DNA from: Candidatus Hadersleviella danica
Lineage (GTDB): Bacteria; Chloroflexota; Anaerolineae; Promineifilales; Promineifilaceae
Assembly: GCA_016711405.1 (NCBI GenBank)
Contig: JADJSZ010000002.1
Span: 1 to 64,000, forward strand
DNA length: 64,000 nt
Direction of reading: 5' to 3'
How positions within the stretch are numbered: the first letter of the stretch is position 1; every line of letters begins with the position of its first letter. The translations under genes were made by a program, and so were the position numbers. Below, piece after piece: positions 38,191 through 47,802 of this stretch. The notes beneath the pieces were generated by a model. The model searched no databases, was not told where the DNA came from, and saw only the letters and a list, made by a program, of their open reading frames with translations.

Positions 38191-40394
38191 GGGTGCGTTC
38201 TCCTTGGGGGTCGTAAAATGGGGTCGGGGAAGGGGTGGCAGGACGGCCGTCAATCGTCACCACCTCTGGCAAAGAGCCATCGGGTTGCACAGCCACCCAT
38301 CCCAGCAAAACCACCTTGCCCAACACAGGCGAAAAAGTACAAGACGTGACATAGCCGAGATACTCATCGCCCCGCCAAATCGTCGCCCCCTCGATAGGCG
38401 CGGGCGCGGCCATCTCCCAACTGCTCAGTTGGCGGTTGAGCGGCAACTTGTTTGTCCGCAGAATCGCCTGTTTGCCCACAAAATCGGGCTTGTCCAGTCG
38501 CACCGCCCACTCGTGGGCAATGCGGCGCGGCGTAGAATCAAAATCGGTGTCTTGGCCGACGAGGATGTGCCCTTTTTCGAGCCGCAATTGGAGCAACGCC
38601 TTGAGGCCATGCGGCCGAATCCCCAAATCACGGCCGAGTTCTAACAACGCCCGCCACAACGCCACCCCTTGCCCGCTCGGATGGTGCAATTCGTAGGAGA
38701 GTTCGCCCGTGAAACTGAGGCGATAGATGTGGCAGGGCACGCCCGCCACTTCGGCACGGCCGTGTTCCATATACTTCAGCGTCGGTTCCCACCCAGCGCG
38801 GCGCAACAACTCATTGGCCAGCGGCCCTGTCACATTGATGGCTCCCAGTGCCAACGTTTGGTTGAGCAGGCGCACATCTAGCCCCACGTATCGGCCCAAT
38901 CGCGCACCCACAACTCGGCCGTGGTCGAGCCGCCGCTGGTAAAAGTCAGGCTGTAGCGGGTTTGGCTCTCATCTTCGCAGGCGATGAGGCCATCATCCAA
39001 CACATAACCGCGCTCATTGAGGAGCAAGACATACCGCGCCCGCCCCGGCTTAATCGTGGCCACCTTGGTCGGGTAGAGCCGCTCCAGCAGTTCCAGCGCA
39101 TCTGGCCCCGCCACAATCATCTTGCCCAGCGTGCTAACATCGCCCAGCGAGACCGCCTCGCGCACCGCCCAATACTCGGCCAGCGGGTCGCCGTAGTGCC
39201 ACGGCCGCCACCACCCTCCAATCCTGTCCATCTGCGCCCCAAGACGGCGATGCTCCCCATCGAGCATGGTGCGCGGGGTGGGGTGGTGGTGTTCCCCCGC
39301 CGCAATCTCGCCCATTGTCAGTTGGCGACTGACAGGGCGGGCGGTGAAAGGGGTTGCAAAACTTGGCCACGGTCGGCCAAAAAGCTCCGCAAATGGGGGA
39401 TGCACATCGCCCCTTGGCACGTGCCCGTGCCCGCCAGCGTCGCCCGTTTCACCAGTTCGAGTTCGTGGAAGCCCCGCTCCCACACGCTTTGCAATTGCTC
39501 AACGGTCACATTGGAGCAGGTGCAAATAATCCCCGCCACGGGGCAGGGGGGAATATCTCCCTCGAGAGCGGCATCGCCCACGATTTGCATGGGGATGGGC
39601 AAGCCGCGCCCCATGCGCCACAGGTTATTGCGCGGGTTTAGCCCCAAGCCCACGCTCACCGTGTCGCAGGGATGGGTGGTTTCACGGCCGTCTTCCCCCC
39701 GCACCACCACGGCCGTCACCCGCCCCTCTTGCCCCTCAAAACGCACCAACTCACCCGCCACCTGTTCCGCCGCCACCCCCTGTGGCGGCGTGCCAATGGC
39801 CACCAATCGGCCGAGTTGTAGCCCCGCCCGCGCCAGCTTTTCGGCCGCCCGCGCCGTGACAATGCCCGCCAATTCGTTGCCCGGTGCCACGGGTTGGATT
39901 TCGGCCGCGCCTGTAGCGACGATAATTTCATGGGCGGGGTGGATGTGGCGCAGGCCAGCGGCCGTGCGGGCAATGACCAACGGCCCCATGTACAACCCAA
40001 TCGCCTCTTCCCCCTGCTCCGCCTCAAGCGTGATGACGGTGTGGCCAGCGGCGCGGGCTTGTTCAGCGGCCGTGCGCCCTGCTTCGCCTTGGCCAATCAC
40101 GACCACATCGCAAAATTCGTGGCGGGTGGGCACGGCCGCGCCGTGTTGCATCGTTTGGGGCAGAGGGGGGCGGCCGTGGGCATGGTCTCGCGCCACCATT
40201 TGGCCCGGCTGGGCGGCCGTTTGGCAGGTGCGCACATAGGACACGCCATCTACAGTGGCCAAACAGTGGCCGCAATCCCCCGCAAGGCAGAGACAGCCCC
40301 CGGCCGTGGGGGGCATCTCCGCTCGCAGGAGGGCGATGAGCAAACTATCCCCCTCGTGGTAGGGGATGGGGGTTCCGTCTACGATGATGCGCAT
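38183..40394 (-). CDS. Sarcosine oxidase alpha-subunit (SoxA)-like flavoprotein (two frameshifts)
   Basis: The parts in order are: an N-terminal 2Fe-2S domain (MRIIVDGTPIPYHEGDSLL; Cys cluster CLCLAGDCGHC), an NAD/FAD-type domain (VVVIGQGEAGRTAAEQARAAG), a CTCSNVT bfd-like cysteine segment, and a GcvT-like folate domain (QLTMGEIAAGEHHHPTPRT to FYDPQGERTRA). The frame breaks in a C run near 39355 (before PFTARPVSRQL) and in a G4 run near 38895 (before LDVRLLNQ). Both are single-base shifts, so the intact protein would be about 735 residues. The role would be N-methylamine oxidation with one-carbon transfer. It pairs with the SoxG-like gene. Confidence 0.75.
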
Positions 40395-40527
40395 GGGAAA
40401 TTGTGAATTGTGAACGGTGAATCGTTAATTGTGAACGGTGATTGGGGAATAATACTCCGAATTAAGCTGTGAATGTAGTGGCACAATCCGCGCCATTCGC
40501 TAAGCTACGACCAATGACAAGTGACCA

Positions 40528-41358
40528 ATGACAAATGACAACTCCATCACCCCCACAGCCGTCCACTGGCTCACCACCACCCGCCAAGCGCGGGTGTTGC
40601 ACCTCTTTGACAGCGCCTGCAACTTGGTCAACGAGGCGGGCGCGGTGTTGAGCGTGTTGGCGGCCGAACACGGCCGTGCCCCCTTCGCCCTCACCTTGGC
40701 CAATGCACCCCATTTTCCCAGCCATTTTTCGGCCGAATCGGCCGTGCGCGTCGGGGCAGATGCGCTCTGGGTGGGCGAGTGGCACACCCCGTGGCACACG
40801 GCCGTCTTGTGGAACCCGCGCCCCGCGTGGGAGAGCATCCCCCCCGCCCACCTCACGGCCGCGTGGCCCATTTTGCACCGCTTGCTAATCGGCCGCGAAC
40901 ACATCACCCCCCCGCCCGAATTAACCCATGCCGATGAGGTGGCGGGATGGCTCATCGGCCGTGGCCCCGGCCTCACCCCAGCGGGCGATGATTTCCTGAT
41001 GGGTTGGCTCTATGCCCTGTGTGCGGGAGGACAGGGGACAGGGGACGAGGGACGATGGACAAGGGACAATCGCCAATCCCTAGTCCCCAGTCCCCAGTCC
41101 CTCACCCGCACCACCACCCTTTCGGCCGCGTATTTGCAAGCGGCCAGCAAGGGCGAGGCGGCCGAGACATGGCACACTTTGGTGGTGGCGCTGACCCAAC
41201 CAGTGGTTGAGGAACGGCTGACGGCCGCCGCCCAAGCGATTTTGGCCACAGGCCACACCTCAGGGGCAGATGCGCTGGCGGGGTTTGTGTGGGCGGGGCA
41301 AGGTGGCTCGGCTGGGAACAGGATAACCAGCGAGTCGCCATTAGCTTATGGCAACTAA
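40528..41358 (+). CDS. DUF2877 protein with repeat-derived insertion
   Basis: The 276-residue protein carries the family hallmark IGRGPGLTPAGDDFLMGW (about 143-160). DUF2877/AllH-type proteins are linked to purine-nitrogen and oxamate carbamoyl metabolism. Residues about 167-193 (QGTGDEGRWTRDNRQSL) are translated from an intergenic-type GGGACAG/CCCAGTC repeat at 41028-41101 that has entered the gene in frame. Whether the insertion is tolerated is unknown. The start ATG lies inside a GACAAAT repeat. Confidence 0.65.
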   Translation: MTNDNSITPTAVHWLTTTRQARVLHLFDSACNLVNEAGAVLSVLAAEHGRAPFALTLANAPHFPSHFSAESAVRVGADALWVGEWHTPWHTAVLWNPRPAWESIPPAHLTAAWPILHRLLIGREHITPPPELTHADEVAGWLIGRGPGLTPAGDDFLMGWLYALCAGGQGTGDEGRWTRDNRQSLVPSPQSLTRTTTLSAAYLQAASKGEAAETWHTLVVALTQPVVEERLTAAAQAILATGHTSGADALAGFVWAGQGGSAGNRITSESPLAYGN

Positions 41359-41432
41359 TTTAGGTATCATACGAAAATACACTAAGCCAAGGAAAACAGG
41401 AAAAGCGGGAGCTTACAAGAGGAAAATGTATC

Positions 41433-42128
41433 ATGTCATCAGCGGCCGAAGCCCTCAAAAATGTGCCCTTCTTTGCCTCACTCGCCCCCGACGAGGTCAA
41501 TGAACTTGCCGAACGTCTCGTCCCCCGCCGTTTTAGCTCCAACCAAATCATCTTCCACCTCGGCGACCCCGGCGGATTGCTCTATATCATCAGCCACGGC
41601 AAAGTAAAAATCTCCCACTCCACGGCCGATGGCCAAGAAGCGTTGCTGGCCATTTTGGGGCAAGGCGATTTCTTCGGGGAGTTGGCTCTGCTCGACGAAA
41701 CACCCCGCTCGGCCACGGCCGAGGCATTGGAGCCAACCGACACCCTCACCTTGCACCGCACCGAATTCATGCGCTTCATGGAGCTACACCCCGCCTTCGC
41801 CCGCCACGTGCTCTACGTGTTGGCGCGGCGCATTCGGCACATGAACAACCAGATTAGCGACATTTTCTTCTTGGATTTGCCCGGCCGGTTGGCGCGTACC
41901 CTGCTCATGTTGGCCGAACAGCATGGCGTGCCCGGCAAAGAAGGCACGCACATTGATTTAGCCCTCACCCAAACCGATTTGGCCGAAATGACAGGCGCAA
42001 CGCGGGTGAGCATCAACAAAGCGCTCGGCCGTTTCCGCCGCGAGGGTTGGATCAATATCAAAGGGCGCAAATTCACCATCCTCAACAGCGAGGAGCTAGA
42101 AACCCTCATCCACCTGTCTGGTGGGTAA
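41433..42128 (+). CDS. Crp/Fnr-family transcription regulator
   Basis: The 231-residue protein has an N-terminal cyclic-nucleotide-binding fold (about 10-115; FHLGDPGGLLYIISHGKVKI, FFGELALLDETPRSATAEALE), a dimer helix and a winged helix (LTQTDLAEMTGATRVSINKALGRFRREGWI). The GELAL..PRSA segment is that of cAMP-type binding sites, and no Fnr-type cysteines are seen. A strong AGAGGA site precedes the ATG. Targets cannot be read from the sequence. Confidence 0.9.
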   Translation: MSSAAEALKNVPFFASLAPDEVNELAERLVPRRFSSNQIIFHLGDPGGLLYIISHGKVKISHSTADGQEALLAILGQGDFFGELALLDETPRSATAEALEPTDTLTLHRTEFMRFMELHPAFARHVLYVLARRIRHMNNQISDIFFLDLPGRLARTLLMLAEQHGVPGKEGTHIDLALTQTDLAEMTGATRVSINKALGRFRREGWINIKGRKFTILNSEELETLIHLSGG

Positions 42129-42193
42129 GTACGAATTACGAAGTACGAGGTACGAAATTCGTACTTCGTACTTCGTAATTCATCCCTCGTCCC

Positions 42194-43171
42194 TTACTCA
42201 GCCAGTGCCGCTAAGACGGCCGCACCCACCGCCTGCACCATTGGCACGGGCACGGCATTGGCAAATTGGCGGTACGCCTGCGTATCGGAAACGGGGATAG
42301 TAAAGCTATCGGGGAAGCCTTGGAGCCGCGCCCATTCGCGGGGGGTCATCCGCCGAATCATCTCCTCATTGATAGGCCCTACAATGCGCGTCTCGGGCGT
42401 GGTATCTTGCAAGCGCGGGTCGTGGACGAGGTTGCGTTCGCGCCCCATGCCGCCCAGCACCAGCGTATTGGCCACCTGCGCCTCCCCAATCACTTCGTAG
42501 CCAAAGCCGTTGCCCTTGCTCTCGTGCCGGGCGCGATGGCGGCGCAGGGTATCCAAATAGGTTTGGGAGAGATAATAACGGGCGGGCACGGCCGCCCCCT
42601 CGCGCACATCCCCAAACACGGCCGTTTGCCCATTGCCCGTGGGGAACACAAACCGCGCCGCTGGTTCCGCCCCCGCAAAACCCACCAAAAAGATGCGCTC
42701 GCGGCTCTGCGCCAGCCCAAAGTGGCGGGCGTTTAGCACCTGTGGCTCGGGCACATGGTAGCCTAGTTCCTCACGCAGAATGGCCAACATGCGGGCGAGG
42801 GTTCGGCCGCCGTGATGATGGGTCAGCCCCTTCACATTTTCCAAGACAAAGGCACGCGGCCGTTTTTCCTGTAAAATGCGGGCTATCTCAAAGAAAAGCG
42901 TGCCCCGCGCATCCTCAAACCCGCCCCGCCGCCCCGCAATGGAAAACGCTTGGCAGGGGAAACCACCCAGCAACAGGTCGTGGTGGGGAATTTCAGCGGC
43001 CGTGATTTGGCAAATATCCCCGTGGGGCACATCGCCAAAATTAGCCGCATAGGTCTTGTGCGAATGCGGGTTAATCTCGCTGGAAAAGACACAGCGCCCC
43101 CCCAACCGCTCAAAGGCCAACCGAAACCCGCCAATACCCGCGAATAAATCAATGAAGCGAAATGTTTCCAT
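42194..43171 (-). CDS. Orphan C5-cytosine DNA methyltransferase
   Basis: The 325-residue enzyme has all main motifs: I FIDLFAGIGGFRLAFE, IV GGFPCQAFS (catalytic Cys73), VI ENVKG (Glu111), VIII QSRERIFLVGF, IX MTPREWARLQGFPDSF and X QFANAVPVPMVQAV. The target-recognition part (RYYLSQTYLDTLRRHRARHE onward) is present. No endonuclease or specificity gene lies beside it, so it is an orphan. The site is unknown; the extreme abundance of CGGCCG in this genome makes that or its GGCC core worth testing. Confidence 0.9.
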   Translation of the reverse strand: METFRFIDLFAGIGGFRLAFERLGGRCVFSSEINPHSHKTYAANFGDVPHGDICQITAAEIPHHDLLLGGFPCQAFSIAGRRGGFEDARGTLFFEIARILQEKRPRAFVLENVKGLTHHHGGRTLARMLAILREELGYHVPEPQVLNARHFGLAQSRERIFLVGFAGAEPAARFVFPTGNGQTAVFGDVREGAAVPARYYLSQTYLDTLRRHRARHESKGNGFGYEVIGEAQVANTLVLGGMGRERNLVHDPRLQDTTPETRIVGPINEEMIRRMTPREWARLQGFPDSFTIPVSDTQAYRQFANAVPVPMVQAVGAAVLAALAE

Positions 43172-43269
43172 AAGGCGGTAATGATAGCTTATCAGCGGTC
43201 AGCTTGTCAGCTAGTCAGCCAATCCGCAATCCCAAATCCAAAATCCGCAATCCCAAATCCCCCCCTCCT

Positions 43270-44883
43270 ATGTACGTAGACCAAATCCTCACCAATGGCA
43301 AATTTTATACGATGGACGGCCGCCTGCCGTTCGCCACGGCCGTAGCCATCCGCGATGGGCGCATTGTCGCCGTGGGCAACGACGGCGACACGGCCGACTG
43401 GAGCCTTGCCCCACACGGCCAACGCCACAACCTGAACGGCGCGACTGTCACCCCCGGCTTGGTGGATGCCCATTGCCACTTCCAATGGTACGCCATTAGC
43501 TTGTTGCAGGTGGATTTATACGAAGTGCCCAGCAAGGCGGAGGCGCAAGCCCGCGTGGCCGCCCGCGCCGCCCAGCAACCCCACGGCCAGTGGGTGCAAG
43601 GGCGGGGGTGGAAGTGCCAAATCTGGGAAGACCCGTCGTGGCCGACAGCGGCCGACCTTGACCCCATCAGCCCGCACCACCCCGTACTGTTGCGCGACAA
43701 AAGCGGCCACACAGCATGGGCAAACTCCCTCGCCCTGCAACTGGCAGGGGTGAACGAACAGACCCCCAACCCAGCGGGGGGCGAGATTGGGCGCGACGAA
43801 CACGGCCGCCCCACGGGGATGCTCTTCGAGACAGCCATCCGCCTTGTGGCCGACCACATCCCCGACTACACCCATCAACAATTGGTGGAGGCGATGCGGG
43901 TGGCGCAACGCAATTGCTGGGCGGTGGGGCTGACAGGCTTGCATGATTTCGACGGCCGCGACAGCTTCATGGCTCTGCAAGAACTCCACCGCCATGGCGA
44001 ACTCGGCCTGCGCGTCTACAAAAACATCCCCGTCAGCCATTTGGACGAGGTGATTGGCCTCGGTTTGCGGACTGATTTTGGGGATGAGTGGTTGCGCTTG
44101 GGGGGCATCAAAATCTTTGCCGATGGGGCGTTGGGCGGCCGAACCGCGCTCATGGTGGAGCCGTATGAACGCGAACCCAGCAATTACGGCATCGCCGTGA
44201 CCGACAAAGAGGAGATGATGGCCCACGTGAGCCGCGCCAGCGCCCACGGCCTGAGCGTGACCATCCATGCCATCGGCGACCGCGCCGTGCATGATGTGTT
44301 GGATGCTTACGAGGCGGCGCGGCGGGAGGAGGCGCAACGGGGAGCCAGCCAGCCAGCCCTGCGCCACCGCATCGAGCATGTGCAAATTTACCACCCCGCC
44401 GACAAGTTGCGCCTCGCCCAGTTGGGCATTATCGCCTCCATGCAACCCGTCCACGCCATTTCGGATATGGTCATGGCGGATGCGGCGTGGGGGGCGCGGG
44501 CGCAATATAGCTACGCATGGCGGGACATGCTGGCCAGCGGCGCACCGCTCGTCTTTGGCTCTGATTTCCCCGTGGAGGAGATTGACCCGTTGCGGGGGAT
44601 TTACGCGGCCGTGGCTCGCCGCCAAATTGGCGGGGATTACGCCCCCGCCGAGGGGTGGTACGCCAGCCAAAAGCTGACCATGCCCGAGACAATTCGCGCC
44701 TTTACCTTGGCGGCGGCCGAAACAAGCGGCCAACAAGCGACGCAAGGGAGCATCAGCGTGGGCAAGGCGGCCGATTTCACCCTCTTCGACAGCGACCTGT
44801 TCGCCATCCCCACGGAGGAGGTGCTGGACACCAAGGTGGTGGGCACGATAACGGGCGGTGTGTGGCGGTTCAGGGGCGAATAG
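43270..44883 (+). CDS. YtcJ-like amidohydrolase (family 3)
   Basis: The 537-residue metal-dependent hydrolase begins MYVDQILTNGKFYTMDG. The metal-site VDAHCHFQW, FADGALGGRTA, TIHAIGDRAVHDV, RHRIEHVQ and GSDFPVEEIDP are all in place, followed by GSISVGKAADFTLFD at the C-terminus. The superfamily cleaves C-N or C-O bonds, with YtcJ-type members acting on formamide or N-acyl compounds. The substrate is not known. The start at 43270 is preferred because the upstream 22 codons are repeat-derived (NPKSKIRNPKS). Confidence 0.85.
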   Translation: MYVDQILTNGKFYTMDGRLPFATAVAIRDGRIVAVGNDGDTADWSLAPHGQRHNLNGATVTPGLVDAHCHFQWYAISLLQVDLYEVPSKAEAQARVAARAAQQPHGQWVQGRGWKCQIWEDPSWPTAADLDPISPHHPVLLRDKSGHTAWANSLALQLAGVNEQTPNPAGGEIGRDEHGRPTGMLFETAIRLVADHIPDYTHQQLVEAMRVAQRNCWAVGLTGLHDFDGRDSFMALQELHRHGELGLRVYKNIPVSHLDEVIGLGLRTDFGDEWLRLGGIKIFADGALGGRTALMVEPYEREPSNYGIAVTDKEEMMAHVSRASAHGLSVTIHAIGDRAVHDVLDAYEAARREEAQRGASQPALRHRIEHVQIYHPADKLRLAQLGIIASMQPVHAISDMVMADAAWGARAQYSYAWRDMLASGAPLVFGSDFPVEEIDPLRGIYAAVARRQIGGDYAPAEGWYASQKLTMPETIRAFTLAAAETSGQQATQGSISVGKAADFTLFDSDLFAIPTEEVLDTKVVGTITGGVWRFRGE

Positions 44884-44975
44884 GGGGCAAAAGACAGGGG
44901 GCAAGCATTGGCGACGGTGAGAGATTGGTCCAATCTTTGCGATTAGGCCAATCTCTTCCTCCCTTAACTCTCCAT

Positions 44976-45185
44976 AACCGTCTAAAAATCATTGATAACT
45001 GCCAACAAATCACACATAACCACTAAAAAATCATATATAACCACTAAAAAATGACATATAACCACCTAAAAATGATATATAACCGCCAACAAATGACCCA
45101 TAACCAGTAAAAAATGATATATAACCAGCAATAAATGACATATAACCGCTTAAAAATCATATATAACCAGCAATAAATCATCCAT
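44976..45185. repeat. Ten tandem copies of a 21-bp A-tract repeat
   Basis: Ten exact-length units run from 44976 to 45185 with consensus AACCA, two variable bases, AAAAAAT, then CATATAT or GATATAT. Each has an A4-A6 tract at the same phase, so A-tracts recur every two helical turns, predicting intrinsically curved, easily melted DNA. The array ends 40 bases before the epimerase ATG. The minus strand reads as a heptapeptide repeat without being a gene. Just upstream AGAGATTGG/CCAATCTCT (44920-44956) forms a hairpin. Confidence 0.9.
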
Positions 45186-45225
45186 AACCACGTTGGAGCC
45201 ATTATTAGGCAAAGGACAACAAAAA

Positions 45226-46101
45226 ATGAGCAAGCAAATCTTAGTTTTGGGCGGGACACGCTTCTTTGGCAAGCGTTTGGTCAACTTATTATTGGCCGAA
45301 GGCCATCAAATCACTGTCGGGACACGGGGACAGACGGCCGCTACCTTTTCTGCGCCCGTCGAGTGGCTGATATTAGACCGTCAGGACAAAGAAAGCATGG
45401 CGGCCGTCCTCAGCGGCCGAGCGTGGGATGTCGTCTACGACCAAATTTGCTTTGGCCCCACGGACGCGGCCGAGGCACTGGAAGTGTTTGGCGACCGCGT
45501 GGGCAAGTACATCTTCACCTCCTCGCTGGCCGTCTACGACCAGAACAAGCACGCGGGTCTTGTCGAAGCGGAATTCGACCCCGCCACCTATCCCATCCAA
45601 ATGGGGCGGGTGGAAGATTGGGGCTACGCCGAGGGCAAGCGGTTGGCCGAAGCTGTTTTCCACCAACGCGCCCCCTTCCCCGTCGCCTCGGTGCGTTTCC
45701 CCATTGTGTTTGGCGAGGATGATTACACGGAGCGGTTGCTGAACCCCGTGCGGGAGGTGGTGGCGGGACGGCCGCTCCAAATGAGTGCCGAAGCGCACCA
45801 GATGTGTCTCATCTCCTCGGCCGAGGCGGCTGATTTTTTGGCATGGCTGGCCACCAGCCCCCTCGCTGGCTCTGTCAACGCCTGCTCCAACGGCACGATT
45901 ACCCCACAAGCGTTGGTGGGTCTCATTGAGCAAGCGACGGGGCAAACGGCCGTCGTCGAAATCACGGCCGAACCCGCCCGCTTCTCCGTCGTCACCCTGC
46001 ACGACACATGGACGCTCGACACCCAACTCGCCCAAAGCCACGGCTACCAATTCGCCAACCTCGGCGAGTGGCTGGTGCCGCTGGTGGAGCATTTCAGCTA
46101 G
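45226..46101 (+). CDS. Extended SDR: NAD-dependent epimerase/dehydratase-like
   Basis: ATG 45226 is chosen because AAAGGAC sits 8-14 bases before it. The 291-residue protein has the Rossmann LVLGGTRFFGKRL, Ser in FTSSLAVYD and the active-site YAEGKRLAEAVF (YxxxK). It looks like an NAD-dependent nucleotide-sugar epimerase/reductase. The GGTRFFG variant of GGTGFIG resembles CSP41-type RNA-binding SDRs, an alternative. The A-tract repeat block lies immediately upstream and may shape its promoter. Confidence 0.8.
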   Translation: MSKQILVLGGTRFFGKRLVNLLLAEGHQITVGTRGQTAATFSAPVEWLILDRQDKESMAAVLSGRAWDVVYDQICFGPTDAAEALEVFGDRVGKYIFTSSLAVYDQNKHAGLVEAEFDPATYPIQMGRVEDWGYAEGKRLAEAVFHQRAPFPVASVRFPIVFGEDDYTERLLNPVREVVAGRPLQMSAEAHQMCLISSAEAADFLAWLATSPLAGSVNACSNGTITPQALVGLIEQATGQTAVVEITAEPARFSVVTLHDTWTLDTQLAQSHGYQFANLGEWLVPLVEHFS

Positions 46102-46155
46102 TCAGGGTCAGCTTGTCAGCAATCCGCAATCCCCGTTCCGCATTCCGCCCCCTGC

Positions 46156-47771
46156 ATGATTACTCTTCGCCACATCACCTACACCTACCCGCAAGCGGCC
46201 GAGGCCGCGTTGCGCGATGTTTCGTTGGAGATAGGCGCGGGGGAATTTGTGTTGGTGGTGGGCGAATCGGGGGCGGGCAAATCGTCGCTGTTGCGCTTGT
46301 TCAATGGGCTGGTTCCCCACTTCACAGGCGGCCGTGTCTCGGGCGAGGCACTGGTTGCCGGCCACAACCCCATCACTGCTGGCCCCAGCGTCATGAGCCG
46401 CCACGTCGGCTTCGTCTTCCAAAACCCCGAAGCGCAAATGGTACTGGCCGAAGTCGAACCCGAAATCGCCTTTGGGCTGGAAAACTTGGGCTACCCGCCC
46501 GATGAGATGCGCTTGCGCGTCGAAGAGGTGTTGAGTCTGCTCGACTTGGCTCACCTGCGCCAACGGCCGCTCATCACCCTCTCCGGCGGCGAACGGCAAC
46601 GAGTGGCCATCGCCTGTGCGCTCGCTTTGCGGCCGCAAATCTTGGTTCTGGATGAACCCACCAGCCAACTCGACCCGCAATCGGCCGAGGAAGTTCTGCA
46701 AGCCCTCGTGCGGCTCAACGAAGATTTGGGACTGACTATTATTCTGGCCGAACATCGCCTCGAACGGGTTTTGCGCTACGCCGACCGCTTGCTCTACATT
46801 CGGGATGGCCAACTCGCGGCCGATGGCTCCCCGGCCGAGGTGTGCCCCGTGTTGCCCCACAACCCACCGCTGGTGCAAGTCGCCTTGGCCCTCGGCTGGC
46901 GGCCGTTGCCTTTGACCATTAAAGCGGGACAGAAATTCGCAGGGGTGCAGAGGAGCGGAGGAGCAGAGGAGCGGAGGGGACAAGCGACAAATGACAAAGG
47001 ACAAATGACAAATGACCCTTTATTGGAGGTGCAGGGGGTGAGGATGGGGTATGGGGGGCAGGAGGTGTTGCGGGGGGTGGAGGTGGCGGTGGGGGCGGGG
47101 GGAGGTGGTGGCGTTGATGGGGCGCAATGGGCGCGGGCAAGACGACGTTGTTGCGCGGGATAATGAATTTGCAACCGCTCGGCCGAGGGCGGGTGCTGTT
47201 GCACGGCCGCGAGACGGCGGGGCAAACCACGGCCGCGCTCGCCCGCCACACCGCCTATCTGCCCCAAAACCCCGACGATTTGCTCTTCGCCGAAACAGTG
47301 CGCGAAGAGTTGCACACCACCCTGCGCCACCACAAACTGGCGGCCGAACCCACCCAAATCGAAGCGTTGCTCGATGAACTCGGGCTGGCGGGGCTGGCCG
47401 AGGCATACCCCCGCGATTTATCTGTCGGCCAGCGGCAACGGGTGGCACTGGCCGCCCTGCTCATCACCAACCCCACCCTACTCCTGCTCGATGAGCCAAC
47501 GCGAGGACTTGATTACGGCGCCAAAGAGAGCCTCATCGCCCTGTGGCGGCGCTGGCAAGCGCAGGGCAAAGGGGTCTTGCTCGTCACCCATGATGTGGAA
47601 CTGGTGGCGCAAGTCGCCACGCGGGTGGTGGTACTCGGCCAAGGCGAGGTCATTGCCGAAGGGAAAACAGCGGCCGTCCTCCCCTCCTCTCCCCTCTTCG
47701 CCCCCCAAATCGCCAAACTCTTCCCCCACACGGGCTGGCTCACGGCCGAAGATGTTCTTGGTCATTCGTAA
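46156..47771 (+). CDS. Fused EcfA1-EcfA2-type ATPase of an ECF transporter (two frameshifts)
   Basis: The first ATPase (46156 to about 46920) has Walker A GESGAGKSS (36-44), FQNPEAQM, LSGGERQR and LVLDEPTSQLD. The second starts with LLEVQGVRMGYGGQEVL and has MGRNGAGKTTLLRG, LPQNPDDLLFAETV, LSVGQRQR and LLLDEPTRGLD. FQNP and PQNP Q-loops are typical of energy-coupling-factor ATPases, which drive vitamin or metal uptake with EcfT and an S protein; neither is adjacent. Two indels lie in G-rich sequence at about 47095-47108 and 47118-47130. The linker at 46941-47017 is made of GAGGAGC and GACAAAT repeats. Confidence 0.75.
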
Positions 47772-47802
47772 TTCGTCATTCGTCATTCGTCCCTTGAAAA
47801 AA

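Noticed and set aside
38962..40239. Long plus-strand open frame opposite the SoxA-like gene
   Set aside because: Its composition is Pro/Ala/Arg/Ser with no domain, while the minus strand carries clear flavoprotein and GcvT motifs.
43516..44904. Long antisense open frame opposite the amidohydrolase
   Set aside because: High GC third positions create long antisense frames. The plus-strand protein has every family motif; the antisense frame has none.
44976..45185. CRISPR array
   Set aside because: Units are directly tandem with no unique spacers, and no cas gene is present.
45044..45259. Open frame on the minus strand with a heptapeptide repeat rich in Trp, Leu, Tyr and Ile
   Set aside because: It is the translation of the 21-bp tandem repeat, which keeps frame because 21 is divisible by three. 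There is no ribosome binding site and a stop interrupts the array.
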